A DNA stretch of 35,540 bases from Wenzhouxiangella sp. (GTDB lineage Bacteria > Pseudomonadota > Gammaproteobacteria > Xanthomonadales > Wenzhouxiangellaceae): contig SKQS01000228.1 in NCBI GenBank assembly GCA_007118895.1, forward strand, positions 1 through 35,540, written 5' to 3'. The notes beneath the pieces were generated by a model, which ran no database searches, had not been told where the DNA came from, and saw nothing but the letters and a program-made list of their open reading frames with translations. Shown here in pieces: positions 16,801 to 23,835 of this stretch. Each line of letters opens with the position of its first letter. Positions within the stretch are counted from its first letter, which is position 1. A program made the translations under genes and the position numbers.

Positions 16801-18605
16801 ATCGCGGCGCGGTGGCGGCTGAACAGACCACCAACGCTTCGGGCAACTACAGCTTTGGCGCGCTGGCTGCCGGCGATTACCACCTGGTCACCCGCGGCAC
16901 ACCAGGCTATGTCGACATGAGCCACGGCAACGTGCCGTGCCCTTCCGCCTGCAACGGGCTGAACGGAGTGGTCGTTACGGTCTCCGCTGGCGGCTCGGCC
17001 GGCGGTACGAACTTCGACTTGCCGCAGGGCGAGTCGGTCAGCGGCAATGTCATGGCAGGCGGTTCGCCGGCCGTTGGCGCCCTGGTCCAGCTTTACAACG
17101 ACAGCGGCATTCCGGTGGCCGAGGTGTTGACCAACCCTTCGGGCAACTACGAGATTACCAACCTGCCCGATGGCGATTACTTCATTCGCGTATGGAGCTT
17201 TGGCGGCTTTGCCGGTCAGCTCTACAACGGTGTTACCTGTACCGGCTACTGCGACGTGCTCAGCGCCGACCCCGTTGCCGTCAGCACCGGCAACCCTGCC
17301 GCCTCGATCAACTTCAGCCTGACACCTGCCGGTTCGATATCGGGCACGGTGACTGCTGCCGGCGCAGGCGGGTTGGGTCTGGTCGGCGTACAGGTCTGGG
17401 ATCAGTTCGGGTTCATCGCCGGCACTGCCACCACCAACGCTGCCGGGCAGTACACAGTCAGCGGGCTGCAACCGGGTCAGTACCGGGTGCGCACTACCAA
17501 CCAGGGTGGATTTGTCGACCAGGTATTCGGCGGCGACTCCTGCTCGCCAACCCCGTGCGCGATTGACAGCGGCACCGCGATCACGGTCGGCACCTCCACC
17601 GTCAGCGGCATCAACTTCGCCCTGCAGCCGGGCAGCAGCATCTCCGGCACTGCCACCGACAGCTTCGGCAACCCGCTGCCCACCGGGCTGGCCGTGCTGT
17701 TCGATGTCAACGGCATCGATATCGATACCGCGCCGATTGTCGATGGCCTGTGGCGCTTCGACGGGCTGGCCGACGGCACCTATTACGTGCTGATCGAAAA
17801 CGGCGTTGGCCTGGTTGATGAGCTGTGGCAGGACATTCCCTGTCCGGCCGGCGTCTGCGACATCACCGCCGGCACGCCGATCATCATCGGTGGCCGCGAG
17901 GCCGGCAGAACCGCCACCACCGGCATCAACGTGGTGCTCGATGCTGGCAACACCATATCCGGACGCGTTACCGATGCCGGCACTGGCGCCGGCATACTGG
18001 GCGCACGGGTCTTCATCTTCGATGACCAGGGTCAGCTGGTCGGTGACGGCTTTGCCGACGCGCTTGGTGATTACCAGACCCAGGGTGGCTTCCCGGCCGG
18101 CACTTACCATGCCGCGACTGCCAGCGGCATGGTGCGCGGTGTGGGCAGCAACTACATCAACGCCCTGTATGCCGGCCAGCCCTGCCTGCTGGACTGTGAT
18201 GTCACCGCCGGGACCGCGATCGATCTGACCGCCGGCTCGGCCACCGGCATCAACTTCGCGCTGTCTACCGGCGCCGGCCTGAAGGGTCGTGTCAGCACCG
18301 CCAACGATGCGCCAGTGGTCCAGATCGAGGTCCGCGTCTACGACTCGGCCGGCACCCTGGCCGGCATCGGCCTGACCAACTCCCAGGGTCGATTCACCGT
18401 TGACGGCCTGCCGGCCGGCAGCTATACCGCCCACACGATCAACACCCAGGGCCTGGAAGACCAGGCGTTCGGTGGCGAATTGTGTGGCACCGCTTGTCAG
18501 GGCGGGGACGGCACGCCATTTGCCGTTCCGGCTTCCGGCTTTGTCGAAAACATAAACTTCGAGCTGTTTGCCGCCGACGTCATCTTCATCGACGGCTTCG
18601 AATAG
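13866..18605 (+). CDS. Giant secreted protein of 14 carboxypeptidase-regulatory-like repeats
   Basis: A 1579-residue protein with a signal peptide ending SAAVA (residue 19), an 80-residue helical N-domain, and then about 14 beta-sandwich repeats of 100-117 residues starting near 103, 207, 312, 412, 517, 633, 749, 851, 952, 1054, 1154, 1255, 1360 and 1468. A typical unit reads SISGTVTD, GNYQLSGLPAGDYFVRT, DQLYGG, then a Cys pair, then TGINFxLxxG. The pattern is that of carboxypeptidase-regulatory-like (CnaB/SdrD B-like) domains. Almost every unit has two Cys two to five residues apart, probably a disulphide. The chain ends in the tail VIFIDGFE. The protein is likely exported and surface-exposed or released; the binding target is unknown. 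The start has a weak GAGAGAAG upstream. Confidence 0.82.
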   Translation: MIRILVTVCVLLLASAAVAFVEDDSLEAEQLWLSYQHGALDRLDPQGRLDEARAMVERAAALIARHEAGVSGLDQRAYSQLMTLINHLPLETATASGPRSGTPGTLSGTVTEAGTGLPLQGISIQAINFSDPFSGMVSQPTDSNGEYTLSLDPGFYVLRVGSAPDHVRQAWPGLACESLVNCPIYSGDVIEVSAGVAAGGYHFELEPGIRVEGQVTAGGSGVANVSVQIGHPYDAQFIYSTVTDIDGNYQLSAVSAGDYRLVAIPPSGSGLAGRIHDGQPCGSSDCRVLPLSSSLAVSGPGSSQVQDFDLEPGGSISGQVTLNAGGPLEEAFVSLSSVDGWITASAQTDAVGSFSIEGLPPGDYRLVASHPMTRAQAYPGVDCFPCAFELATPITVIGGSNFTGIDFDLSDAGGSISGQVLRADNGNPVVGARAWASGSGLGGRWVETDSNGEFTIPALNPGSYYLRVDPPTGENLQPTFFGDVSCAQFNCGQRGQVVVLDSGADVTGLVINAPAGGGLTGTVTRADLGIPMSMMTIARLELFAASGPDQGRLVAQQMVSTTPGVTPGVYEISGLPPGAYKAVFATSTPFGYIDTAFGGQPCPRGGCNLDLLPTVFVTSGVTLPGIGAALGQGPVIRGTVSDIATGLAPVRKPSDPGGLIGLYNTLDNYASFGVLDGRGNWHSRTGLPDGTYYVATFLTRNNFPFGGGFVDQAYDDVDCPWLGCSLIASATALDVTGADISGIDFELRTGGAISGTVTDGSSSEPLLAVLIEAYQAGGVKVAESWTNILGEYQLSGLPAGDYFVRTRNDQNFQDQLYSGINCTPFCDPVNGAPINVSEGSDTTGIDFVLIESGSISGEVRLGASPVSGVTVEIYGAIGNLLSTTTSGSDGSYQFNNLSPGSFYLRTRNTLGHADVLYDGLPCVGTACRVRDGDAVAVGAGGVVSGIDLLLTAGASISGTVRDAVSTSALSGVRVQLLDDRGAVAAEQTTNASGNYSFGALAAGDYHLVTRGTPGYVDMSHGNVPCPSACNGLNGVVVTVSAGGSAGGTNFDLPQGESVSGNVMAGGSPAVGALVQLYNDSGIPVAEVLTNPSGNYEITNLPDGDYFIRVWSFGGFAGQLYNGVTCTGYCDVLSADPVAVSTGNPAASINFSLTPAGSISGTVTAAGAGGLGLVGVQVWDQFGFIAGTATTNAAGQYTVSGLQPGQYRVRTTNQGGFVDQVFGGDSCSPTPCAIDSGTAITVGTSTVSGINFALQPGSSISGTATDSFGNPLPTGLAVLFDVNGIDIDTAPIVDGLWRFDGLADGTYYVLIENGVGLVDELWQDIPCPAGVCDITAGTPIIIGGREAGRTATTGINVVLDAGNTISGRVTDAGTGAGILGARVFIFDDQGQLVGDGFADALGDYQTQGGFPAGTYHAATASGMVRGVGSNYINALYAGQPCLLDCDVTAGTAIDLTAGSATGINFALSTGAGLKGRVSTANDAPVVQIEVRVYDSAGTLAGIGLTNSQGRFTVDGLPAGSYTAHTINTQGLEDQAFGGELCGTACQGGDGTPFAVPASGFVENINFELFAADVIFIDGFE

Positions 18606-18615
18606 CACGTCCGAG

Positions 18616-18641
18616 CGCCGCCGGGCTGCTGTCCGGCGGCG
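18616..18641 (+). terminator. GC-rich hairpin after the repeat-protein gene
   Basis: CGCCGCCGG (18616-18624) and CCGGCGGCG (18633-18641) form a perfect 9-bp stem with an eight-base loop, 10 bp after the stop codon. It is followed by TCTC, not a true T-run, so it is a plausible but imperfect intrinsic terminator. Confidence 0.5.
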
Positions 18642-18714
18642 TCTCACCCGCTGATCCTGTGGCGTTCATGGCCGGCTGGCCAACCGCTTGCCGGGGGGGG
18701 CTATACTCGAGCCG

Positions 18715-21309
18715 GTGAGCGTTGACAATCATGATGCCGATGACGAGCTGACCCGACCCGAGACGCTGATCGAGTCGTGGTCGGAGTTGCCTGAAAACAC
18801 GGACGACTGGCAGCCAGGTCAGAGAATCGGGCAGTTTCGGCTGTTGCGCCAGCTTGGCCGCGGGGGCATGGGCGTGGTCTGGCTGGCCGACCAGCTCGAG
18901 CCCCTGCAGCGACGGGTCGCGATCAAGGTGCTGCAGCGCGGAAATCGCTCAAGGTTGGCCAGGGCCTGGTTTGAGGTCGAGCGTCAGAGCCTCGCCCAGC
19001 TATCCCATCGTGCGATTGCCGGCATTTTCGATGCCGGCCACCTCCCGGACGGCGGGCTGTTCTTCGCCATGGAATACGTGGAGGGCCTGCCGTTGAACCA
19101 CTTCCTGGAAGCTCATCAGCTGAGCCTCAAGCAACTGGTTGGGCTGTTCATTGAAATCTGCGCCGGTATTCAGCACGCTCACCAGCGCGGCCTGATTCAC
19201 CGCGACCTCAAGCCCGGCAATATCGTCGTCCGGGTCGACGAGGCTGGCTATCAGCCGAAGATCATCGATTTCGGTATCGCCATCAGCGTGACTGGCAGAA
19301 CTGCCGACCAGGCCGGTTACAACCGGGCAGGAACTCGTGCCTATATGGCTCCGGAGCAGCTTGAAAGCCCGGAACACATTGACGTCAGAGCCGATGTCTA
19401 CGCGCTGGGCGCAACCTTGACCGAGTGTCTTCTGATTCAGCACGGCCTTCAAGGTGCTGAGGATCACTTCAGCAGTCATGCGCTGCGCAATGATCTGCAG
19501 CAAAGTCTGGGGATGCCAGCCGAGACGGTCCCGGAGACGTCTGGACAAAGCCATGATCCCGGGCAGCCGCTTTCGGTCAGCAAACTGCCAGGCCCGCTCA
19601 GGGCCATCGCGGCCCGCGCGCTGGCAGTGGATAGGGATCAGCGCTACCCCTCGGCATCGGCAATGGCCGAGGATCTGTCTCGCTGGCTGCAACATCGGCC
19701 GGTCTCGGCACTTGACGGTAACCGAGGCTACCGGATCCGGTGCTTTCTGCGCCGTAACGCCGTGGCCAGCGTGGCAGTGGCCCTTGTGTCGGTGGCCCTG
19801 ATCAGCGGTCTCGGGCTGGCGCTTTACGGCCTGGGAGAGGCGAGAGAGGGGCGCAGCCTGGCCGAAGCCGAGCGGGCTGCTGCCGAGCAGCGGCGAGTCG
19901 ATGCAGAACGATTGATCCAGTTCATGCTTGGCGATTTCGCCACCGGCCTGAGGCCGATCGGTCGCCTCGACCTGCTTGACGAGATTGCCGGCAAGGCCTG
20001 GGATTACCTGCGAGAGCAGCCTGTGGAAGATGATGTAGACAGCCTGCTCAATCGTGCCCGCGCCCTGCGCACGCTGGGAGAGGTCCATGTGCAGCGGCAG
20101 CAGCCCGAGCAGGCCAGCGATGTGCTGGCACAAGCTGCCAGCCTGCTCGAGCCGTGGCGCGAGGTGATCGAGCCGTCGGTCTCGGAAGTGCATTTCGAAT
20201 CCGGACAGATCGCCTTCTGGCGCGGGTTGATCGGCTACCGCGCTCACGACTGGGAGGACACGGCCAGGCACTGGCACGAATACCTTGCAGCTGCCAGGCG
20301 TTTGGCCGAGACCACCGAAGACAGCGCCCGAGCGCAGTGGGAATTGACCTACGCCTACAACAATCTGGGTACGCTGGCGGAGGCCAGTGACCACCCCGAG
20401 GTGGCGCTGGAACATTTCAAGCGCGCGCACGCCTTGCGCAGCGAGCTGACCGAGGCCATCGACGCGACAGGCGCCTTCGGGCTGGCCAACAACCTGTCGT
20501 GGATTTCGCGGGTTCATAACACCCTGGGCGAGGTGGTCGAGGCATGGCAGACTGCCACCGATGCGCTGGCCTTGATCCATGCAGCACTGGATGAGCACCC
20601 CGAAGACGCCAGGCTGGTGCAGGCAGCGGTCAACTTCCGATTGAATCTCGCTCGACTCGGCATGCAGCTGGAGCTGACCGAGCAGGCAAAGAATCTGTTG
20701 CTGCCGGCACTTGAGCTGGCCGAGCGTGACGTTAACAATGAACCGGGCAATCCAAGGCGTCAGGCGACGCTGGCCTGGACCTCGCTATTACTGGCCAGGC
20801 TTGAAGGTTCCGACAATGAGCAGGCCTACCAGAACCTGGCAAGAGGCAGGCAGGCGATGCAGGTCGCCATCGAGCTGGGCATTGACGACATGCAGTCACT
20901 CGAGTTGCCAACCATCCGGGCGCTGGCCGAACTGCACCTGGATCCGGTGCATTCTGCGCACCGCCAGGCGGCCCTGGATCAGCTCGACAGGTTGCTGGCA
21001 TTCATGGAGGCCAGGGAGGACTTCGAGAGTACCTGGATGCTGTTGACCGACCTGGCCCGGCAGCTGCTGATCGAAGTCGAAGCAGCCGGCGAACAGGTGG
21101 GTACAGAAGAGCTTGCCAGATTGAAATCGATCCTCGATCGTTTCCCGGCCGAACGGCAGCGGGATCTTCGCTTTCGAATGGCCAGAGCTGTTGTCGCCGA
21201 GGCGCAATCTGAAGGGCAACCCATGAGGCAGCCGCGACGCCCTGACGAGTGGGAGAAGATAAGCTTGCAGCTGGCCGAGTACCGCCAGAAAATAGAGAAA
21301 AACCAATGA
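18715..21309 (+). CDS. Membrane-anchored Ser/Thr protein kinase with C-terminal TPR-like region
   Basis: An 864-residue Hanks-type kinase. All catalytic elements are intact: glycine loop LGRGGMG (47-53), VAIK (K71), HRDLKPGN (D164, N169), DFG (185-187) and APEQ (212-215). One hydrophobic segment at about 349-371 puts the kinase in the cytoplasm and the C-terminal ~490 residues, rich in TPR-like helix pairs (AYNNLGTLAEAS, LEHFKRAHALRSEL), across the membrane. The start is taken as GTG at 18715: an in-frame TTG at 18688 would add residues unlike the family. A TATACT box at 18702-18707 lies so close that the mRNA may be leaderless. Relatives often accompany ECF sigma factors; none is present here. 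It follows the giant repeat protein and precedes a small protein by 16 bp. Confidence 0.88.
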   Translation: MSVDNHDADDELTRPETLIESWSELPENTDDWQPGQRIGQFRLLRQLGRGGMGVVWLADQLEPLQRRVAIKVLQRGNRSRLARAWFEVERQSLAQLSHRAIAGIFDAGHLPDGGLFFAMEYVEGLPLNHFLEAHQLSLKQLVGLFIEICAGIQHAHQRGLIHRDLKPGNIVVRVDEAGYQPKIIDFGIAISVTGRTADQAGYNRAGTRAYMAPEQLESPEHIDVRADVYALGATLTECLLIQHGLQGAEDHFSSHALRNDLQQSLGMPAETVPETSGQSHDPGQPLSVSKLPGPLRAIAARALAVDRDQRYPSASAMAEDLSRWLQHRPVSALDGNRGYRIRCFLRRNAVASVAVALVSVALISGLGLALYGLGEAREGRSLAEAERAAAEQRRVDAERLIQFMLGDFATGLRPIGRLDLLDEIAGKAWDYLREQPVEDDVDSLLNRARALRTLGEVHVQRQQPEQASDVLAQAASLLEPWREVIEPSVSEVHFESGQIAFWRGLIGYRAHDWEDTARHWHEYLAAARRLAETTEDSARAQWELTYAYNNLGTLAEASDHPEVALEHFKRAHALRSELTEAIDATGAFGLANNLSWISRVHNTLGEVVEAWQTATDALALIHAALDEHPEDARLVQAAVNFRLNLARLGMQLELTEQAKNLLLPALELAERDVNNEPGNPRRQATLAWTSLLLARLEGSDNEQAYQNLARGRQAMQVAIELGIDDMQSLELPTIRALAELHLDPVHSAHRQAALDQLDRLLAFMEAREDFESTWMLLTDLARQLLIEVEAAGEQVGTEELARLKSILDRFPAERQRDLRFRMARAVVAEAQSEGQPMRQPRRPDEWEKISLQLAEYRQKIEKNQ

Positions 21310-21325
21310 AAACAAGGAGCGTTAA

Positions 21326-21697
21326 ATGAGTCAAAGGAGTATCACCGTCAGCATCAGCGGCCAGGCGCCGAACTATCGGGTCAGCCTGCAGCCGCCGGGG
21401 CCCTATACAATTACCGAGTCCAACTCGACCCTCAATCTGAGCCTGGATCAGGCAACCCTGCGCGGCGGCTTCCAGATGGCAGGCATCGGTTTCGACGGCC
21501 GCTACCACGACAACGATACCACCGACGCTGAAAGCCAGCTGACCGCCCGCGTCCAGTCCAGTCAGCAGCCCAACGATACCCTGGTGGTTACCGACCGGAA
21601 CTCGCAAACCGGGCAGTTCGAGTTCATCCTGCTCTATCGCGACCGATCCGGTGTCATCTACGGCCTTGACCCGGAAGTGCTCAACGACCAGCCCTGA
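21326..21697 (+). CDS. Small beta-rich protein, DP-EP-like
   Basis: A 123-residue soluble protein with no signal peptide and a strong AAGGAG at 21315-21320. Alternating strands, the TDRNSQTGQFEFILLYRD segment and the C-terminal DPEVLNDQP resemble the small DP-EP proteins known from marine gammaproteobacteria, in which a tail like DPEIxNxP follows a beta-sandwich. I recall that family only by pattern and hold the name loosely. It begins 16 bp after the kinase stop and so is probably co-transcribed; a kinase substrate or adaptor is possible but unproven. Confidence 0.6.
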   Translation: MSQRSITVSISGQAPNYRVSLQPPGPYTITESNSTLNLSLDQATLRGGFQMAGIGFDGRYHDNDTTDAESQLTARVQSSQQPNDTLVVTDRNSQTGQFEFILLYRDRSGVIYGLDPEVLNDQP

Positions 21698-21718
21698 GCC
21701 CGACCCGCAGGGCCCGGC

Positions 21719-21748
21719 ATGACAGCAACGCCGTCAAGCCGGTATAAT
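21719..21748 (+). promoter_or_regulatory. Promoter of the tRNA-Thr gene
   Basis: ATGACA at 21719-21724 (-35) and a consensus TATAAT at 21743-21748 (-10) are separated by 18 bp. The -10 box is 33 bp before the tRNA 5' end, and the stretch between them is GC-rich, as is usual for stringently controlled stable-RNA promoters. Confidence 0.75.
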
Positions 21749-21781
21749 CCACCGTCTTCGCGGCCCCCGCGCCCCACCCGT

Positions 21782-21857
21782 GCCGGTGTAGCTCAGTCGG
21801 TAGAGCATCGCATTCGTAATGCGCAGGTCGGCGGTTCGAATCCGTCCACCGGCACCA
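21782..21857 (+). tRNA. tRNA-Thr (anticodon CGT)
   Basis: A 76-nt cloverleaf with encoded CCA. Acceptor GCCGGTG (21782-21788) pairs with CACCGGC (21847-21853) and is followed by A and CCA. The D stem is GCTC/GAGC, the anticodon loop TTCGTAA carries CGT (codon ACG), and the T arm is GGCGG-TTCGAAT-CCGTC with one G-T wobble. The outermost anticodon-stem pair is a T-C mismatch. It has its own promoter, and its last 17-18 nt are repeated three more times downstream in the 185-bp array. Confidence 0.95.
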
Positions 21858-22414
21858 TTAAAGTTTCGAAGTCCTTGAACTTGCCGGGGCTACGGCCTAT
21901 CCGCAGTCGATTCGAACCGCCGACAATAAACAATCGGTTCGAACCGAGCGGCGCCAGCCGCGAGCTTGCTGAGCTGCGAAGCAGCTCAGGCCGAAGGCCA
22001 AGCGGCCTTCAAGGCCGCGCAGCCATCCGTCCACCGGCACCATTAAAGTTTCCAAGTCCTTGAACTTGCCGGGGCTACGGCCTATCCGTAGTCGATTCGA
22101 ACCGCCGACAATAAACAATCGGTTCGAACCGAGCGGCGTCAGCCGCGAGCTCGCTGAGCTGCGAAGCAGCTCAGGCCGAAGGCCAAGTGGCCTTCAAGGC
22201 CGCGCAGCCATCCGTCCACCGGCACCATTAAAGTTTCCAAGTCCCTGAACTTGCCGGGGCTACGGCCTATCCGTAGTCGATTCGAACCGCCGACAATAAA
22301 CAATCGGTTCGAGCCGAGCGGCGTCAGCCGCGAGCTCGCTGAGCTGCGAAGCAGCTCAGGCCGAAGGCCAAGCGGCCTTCAAGGCCGCGCAGCCATCCGT
22401 CCATCGGCACCATT
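21840..22414 (+). repeat. Three 185-bp tandem repeats containing the tRNA-Thr 3' end, plus a terminal stub
   Basis: TCCGTCCACCGGCACCATT begins at 21841 (the tRNA itself), 22026 and 22211, and with one change (CCATCGG) at 22396; the period is exactly 185 bp. Units 21841-22025, 22026-22210 and 22211-22395 differ by about five substitutions (1 versus 2) and three (2 versus 3), with no indels. Each unit has an inverted 16-nt copy of the T arm (21909-21924 in unit 1), a hairpin TTCGAACCG/CGGTTCGAA, a 9-bp hairpin CTGAGCTGC/GCAGCTCAG with loop GAA, and a hairpin GAAGGCC/GGCCTTC. The array fills the 556 bp between the tRNA and the convergent gene whose stop is at 22414-22416. E. coli tyrT has the same design (178-bp repeats, each with 19 bp of the tRNA end). 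Confidence 0.95.
21858..22413 (+). ncRNA. Possible rtT-like repeat RNA co-transcribed with tRNA-Thr
   Basis: The array lies directly behind a tRNA with a strong promoter and has no T-run terminator between tRNA and repeats, so the primary transcript probably extends into it. Each unit can fold into at least three stable hairpins. In E. coli tyrT, processing of the comparable trailer releases rtT RNA. By analogy, cleavage at each CCA-like boundary could release structured RNAs of about 170-185 nt. This is inference from architecture; short Arg-rich frames exist in the repeats but look incidental. Confidence 0.3.
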
Positions 22415-23817
22415 CAGAATTCGGAGCCACCCGGCTCATATTGATTATGGTCGGGTTGCTGCTGGTCCCTGGTCAGGCTCAGACGCGACCCGGGCAGCGG
22501 CAGGGCGAAGTATTCTTCCTCGCCGGATCGATGAAGATCGACAACCAGCCGGCCCTGTTCGGTGTCCAGGCGCAGCGGACGAGTGAGTGACTGCATCTGT
22601 TCTGGCAGCCGTGCGAACGCATCCTCCGGCGACTCATCGGCAGTATTTTCCTGCAGCCATAGCAAAGCCGAAAGCAGCCGTCTGCGCGCGCCATAATCGA
22701 GATGCTGAACGTGATAGCCGAGAAAGTGAGAAGAGGTGGCGATACCTGCCATCACGCAGCCCGACCAGTTGGAAAGGCAGCGCAGATCCAGTAGGCCCGG
22801 AGGCTGCAGTAATTCAGGCTTCGGGTCGTCGGCTGCCACGGACCGAATCATTTCTTCGCTGCACCACTGGGCATAAAGCGGCGCACTTCGGGCGATGCTC
22901 GCGTTTGGTCGATAGGTCAACGTGCTCAGCGGGTCAAGTCGGTAGTCGGATCCGCCACGAGGATCGGCGCTAGCGCCAATTTTCGCGATCAGAGCCGCCA
23001 GCATTCGGAACTCTCCCTGCATGGGTCGGCACATCCTCAGCATGTCTGCCTCAGGTGGGTGCAGCAGCGCCTGACAGTCGGCCGGCAGCGGGTGACCAGT
23101 CGGCAGTTCGGCAAGCATGTCGGCCAGCAGTCTGGGGTAGGTGCGCCCGGCAAAGGCCTGACCGATCATCCTTACCAGAAGCGTATCGGTATGCGTGCCG
23201 AGCCGTTGCCAGGCAAGCAGATCGCGGCACGTGCCTGATAGCGCTTCTTCCACTCGCTGTTCCGCGAAGGCCAGCGCATGCTCAGTCTGGCTGAAGCTGA
23301 CCATCTGGAACCAAGGCGTGGGTGCGATCAGGTCTGGCGCGAACAGGCTCTGGACATGATCATGTTCTGCCAACGCCGCAATGCGATCCAGCAGGCGACG
23401 ATGCTGCAATATCAGTTGCCGGTAGGCCATCGGGTTCGCGCGTACCCGCTCGAGGCAACCCATGTTTCTGGAGGGACAGAACAGGGCCTGATCTTCTGCA
23501 TTCGGACGCAAGTCCGGGTAGCGTTCAGCCGCCAGGGTCCGGAATGGCGGCTCCTGGAATGCGGTATGTGATTCTGGCCGGACTCGCTCCAGCGCCTTGA
23601 TGTCGGCTGCAATCACCGCATCTAATTCGGATTCAGGCACATCGTAGGCAAGCAGCCATAGAATGGGAAAGGCATTGGACCCTTCAAACTCCGTAGGGTC
23701 GGCCAGCACTGCCAGCGCCTGGAGCTGACCGTCGGTTGGTGGCAGGCGGCTGGAAAGCAGCCAAAGTGCGGCCACGATCAACAGCGGCATTATGGTAGAG
23801 ATCAAGAGATAACGCAT
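22414..23817 (-). CDS. Hypothetical protein with N-terminal membrane anchor
   Basis: A 467-residue protein whose first 25 residues (LLISTIMPLLIVAALWLLSS) form an uncleaved anchor or signal; the remainder is mainly helical, with several Cys (CPSRNMGC, CRDLLAW, CQALLHP, CRPMQGE, CSEEM, CLSNWSGC). No known domain is recognised. AGGAGG lies upstream, although 11 bases from the ATG, longer than ideal. It starts 18 bp after the stop of the acyltransferase gene, so the two are probably one operon. Its stop codon abuts the last stub of the tRNA repeat array, and transcription from the tRNA promoter would run into its 3' end. Confidence 0.7.
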   Translation of the reverse strand: MRYLLISTIMPLLIVAALWLLSSRLPPTDGQLQALAVLADPTEFEGSNAFPILWLLAYDVPESELDAVIAADIKALERVRPESHTAFQEPPFRTLAAERYPDLRPNAEDQALFCPSRNMGCLERVRANPMAYRQLILQHRRLLDRIAALAEHDHVQSLFAPDLIAPTPWFQMVSFSQTEHALAFAEQRVEEALSGTCRDLLAWQRLGTHTDTLLVRMIGQAFAGRTYPRLLADMLAELPTGHPLPADCQALLHPPEADMLRMCRPMQGEFRMLAALIAKIGASADPRGGSDYRLDPLSTLTYRPNASIARSAPLYAQWCSEEMIRSVAADDPKPELLQPPGLLDLRCLSNWSGCVMAGIATSSHFLGYHVQHLDYGARRRLLSALLWLQENTADESPEDAFARLPEQMQSLTRPLRLDTEQGRLVVDLHRSGEEEYFALPLPGSRLSLTRDQQQPDHNQYEPGGSEF

Positions 23818-23835
23818 GGGATCAGCAGCCTCCTG

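Noticed and set aside
16710-18647. A 645-codon reverse-strand frame under the repeat protein
   Set aside because: It mirrors the repeats of the sense gene and is rich in Gly/Ala/Arg without motifs; it is a shadow.
22060-22248. A 62-codon Arg-rich frame in the tRNA repeat array, with related frames in the other units
   Set aside because: The unit length (185) is not a multiple of three, so the frame is not kept from unit to unit; there is no ribosome-binding site, and the conserved features are hairpins. A Tpr-like peptide, as proposed for E. coli tyrT, cannot be excluded but is not supported.
21840-22414. Attachment-site duplications of an integrated element, because tRNA 3' ends are classic integration sites
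   Set aside because: The intervals are only 185 bp, are nearly identical to each other, and contain no integrase or other gene; tandem amplification fits better than insertion.
21840-22414. CRISPR array
   Set aside because: Whole 185-bp units are repeated; there are no short repeats alternating with unique spacers.
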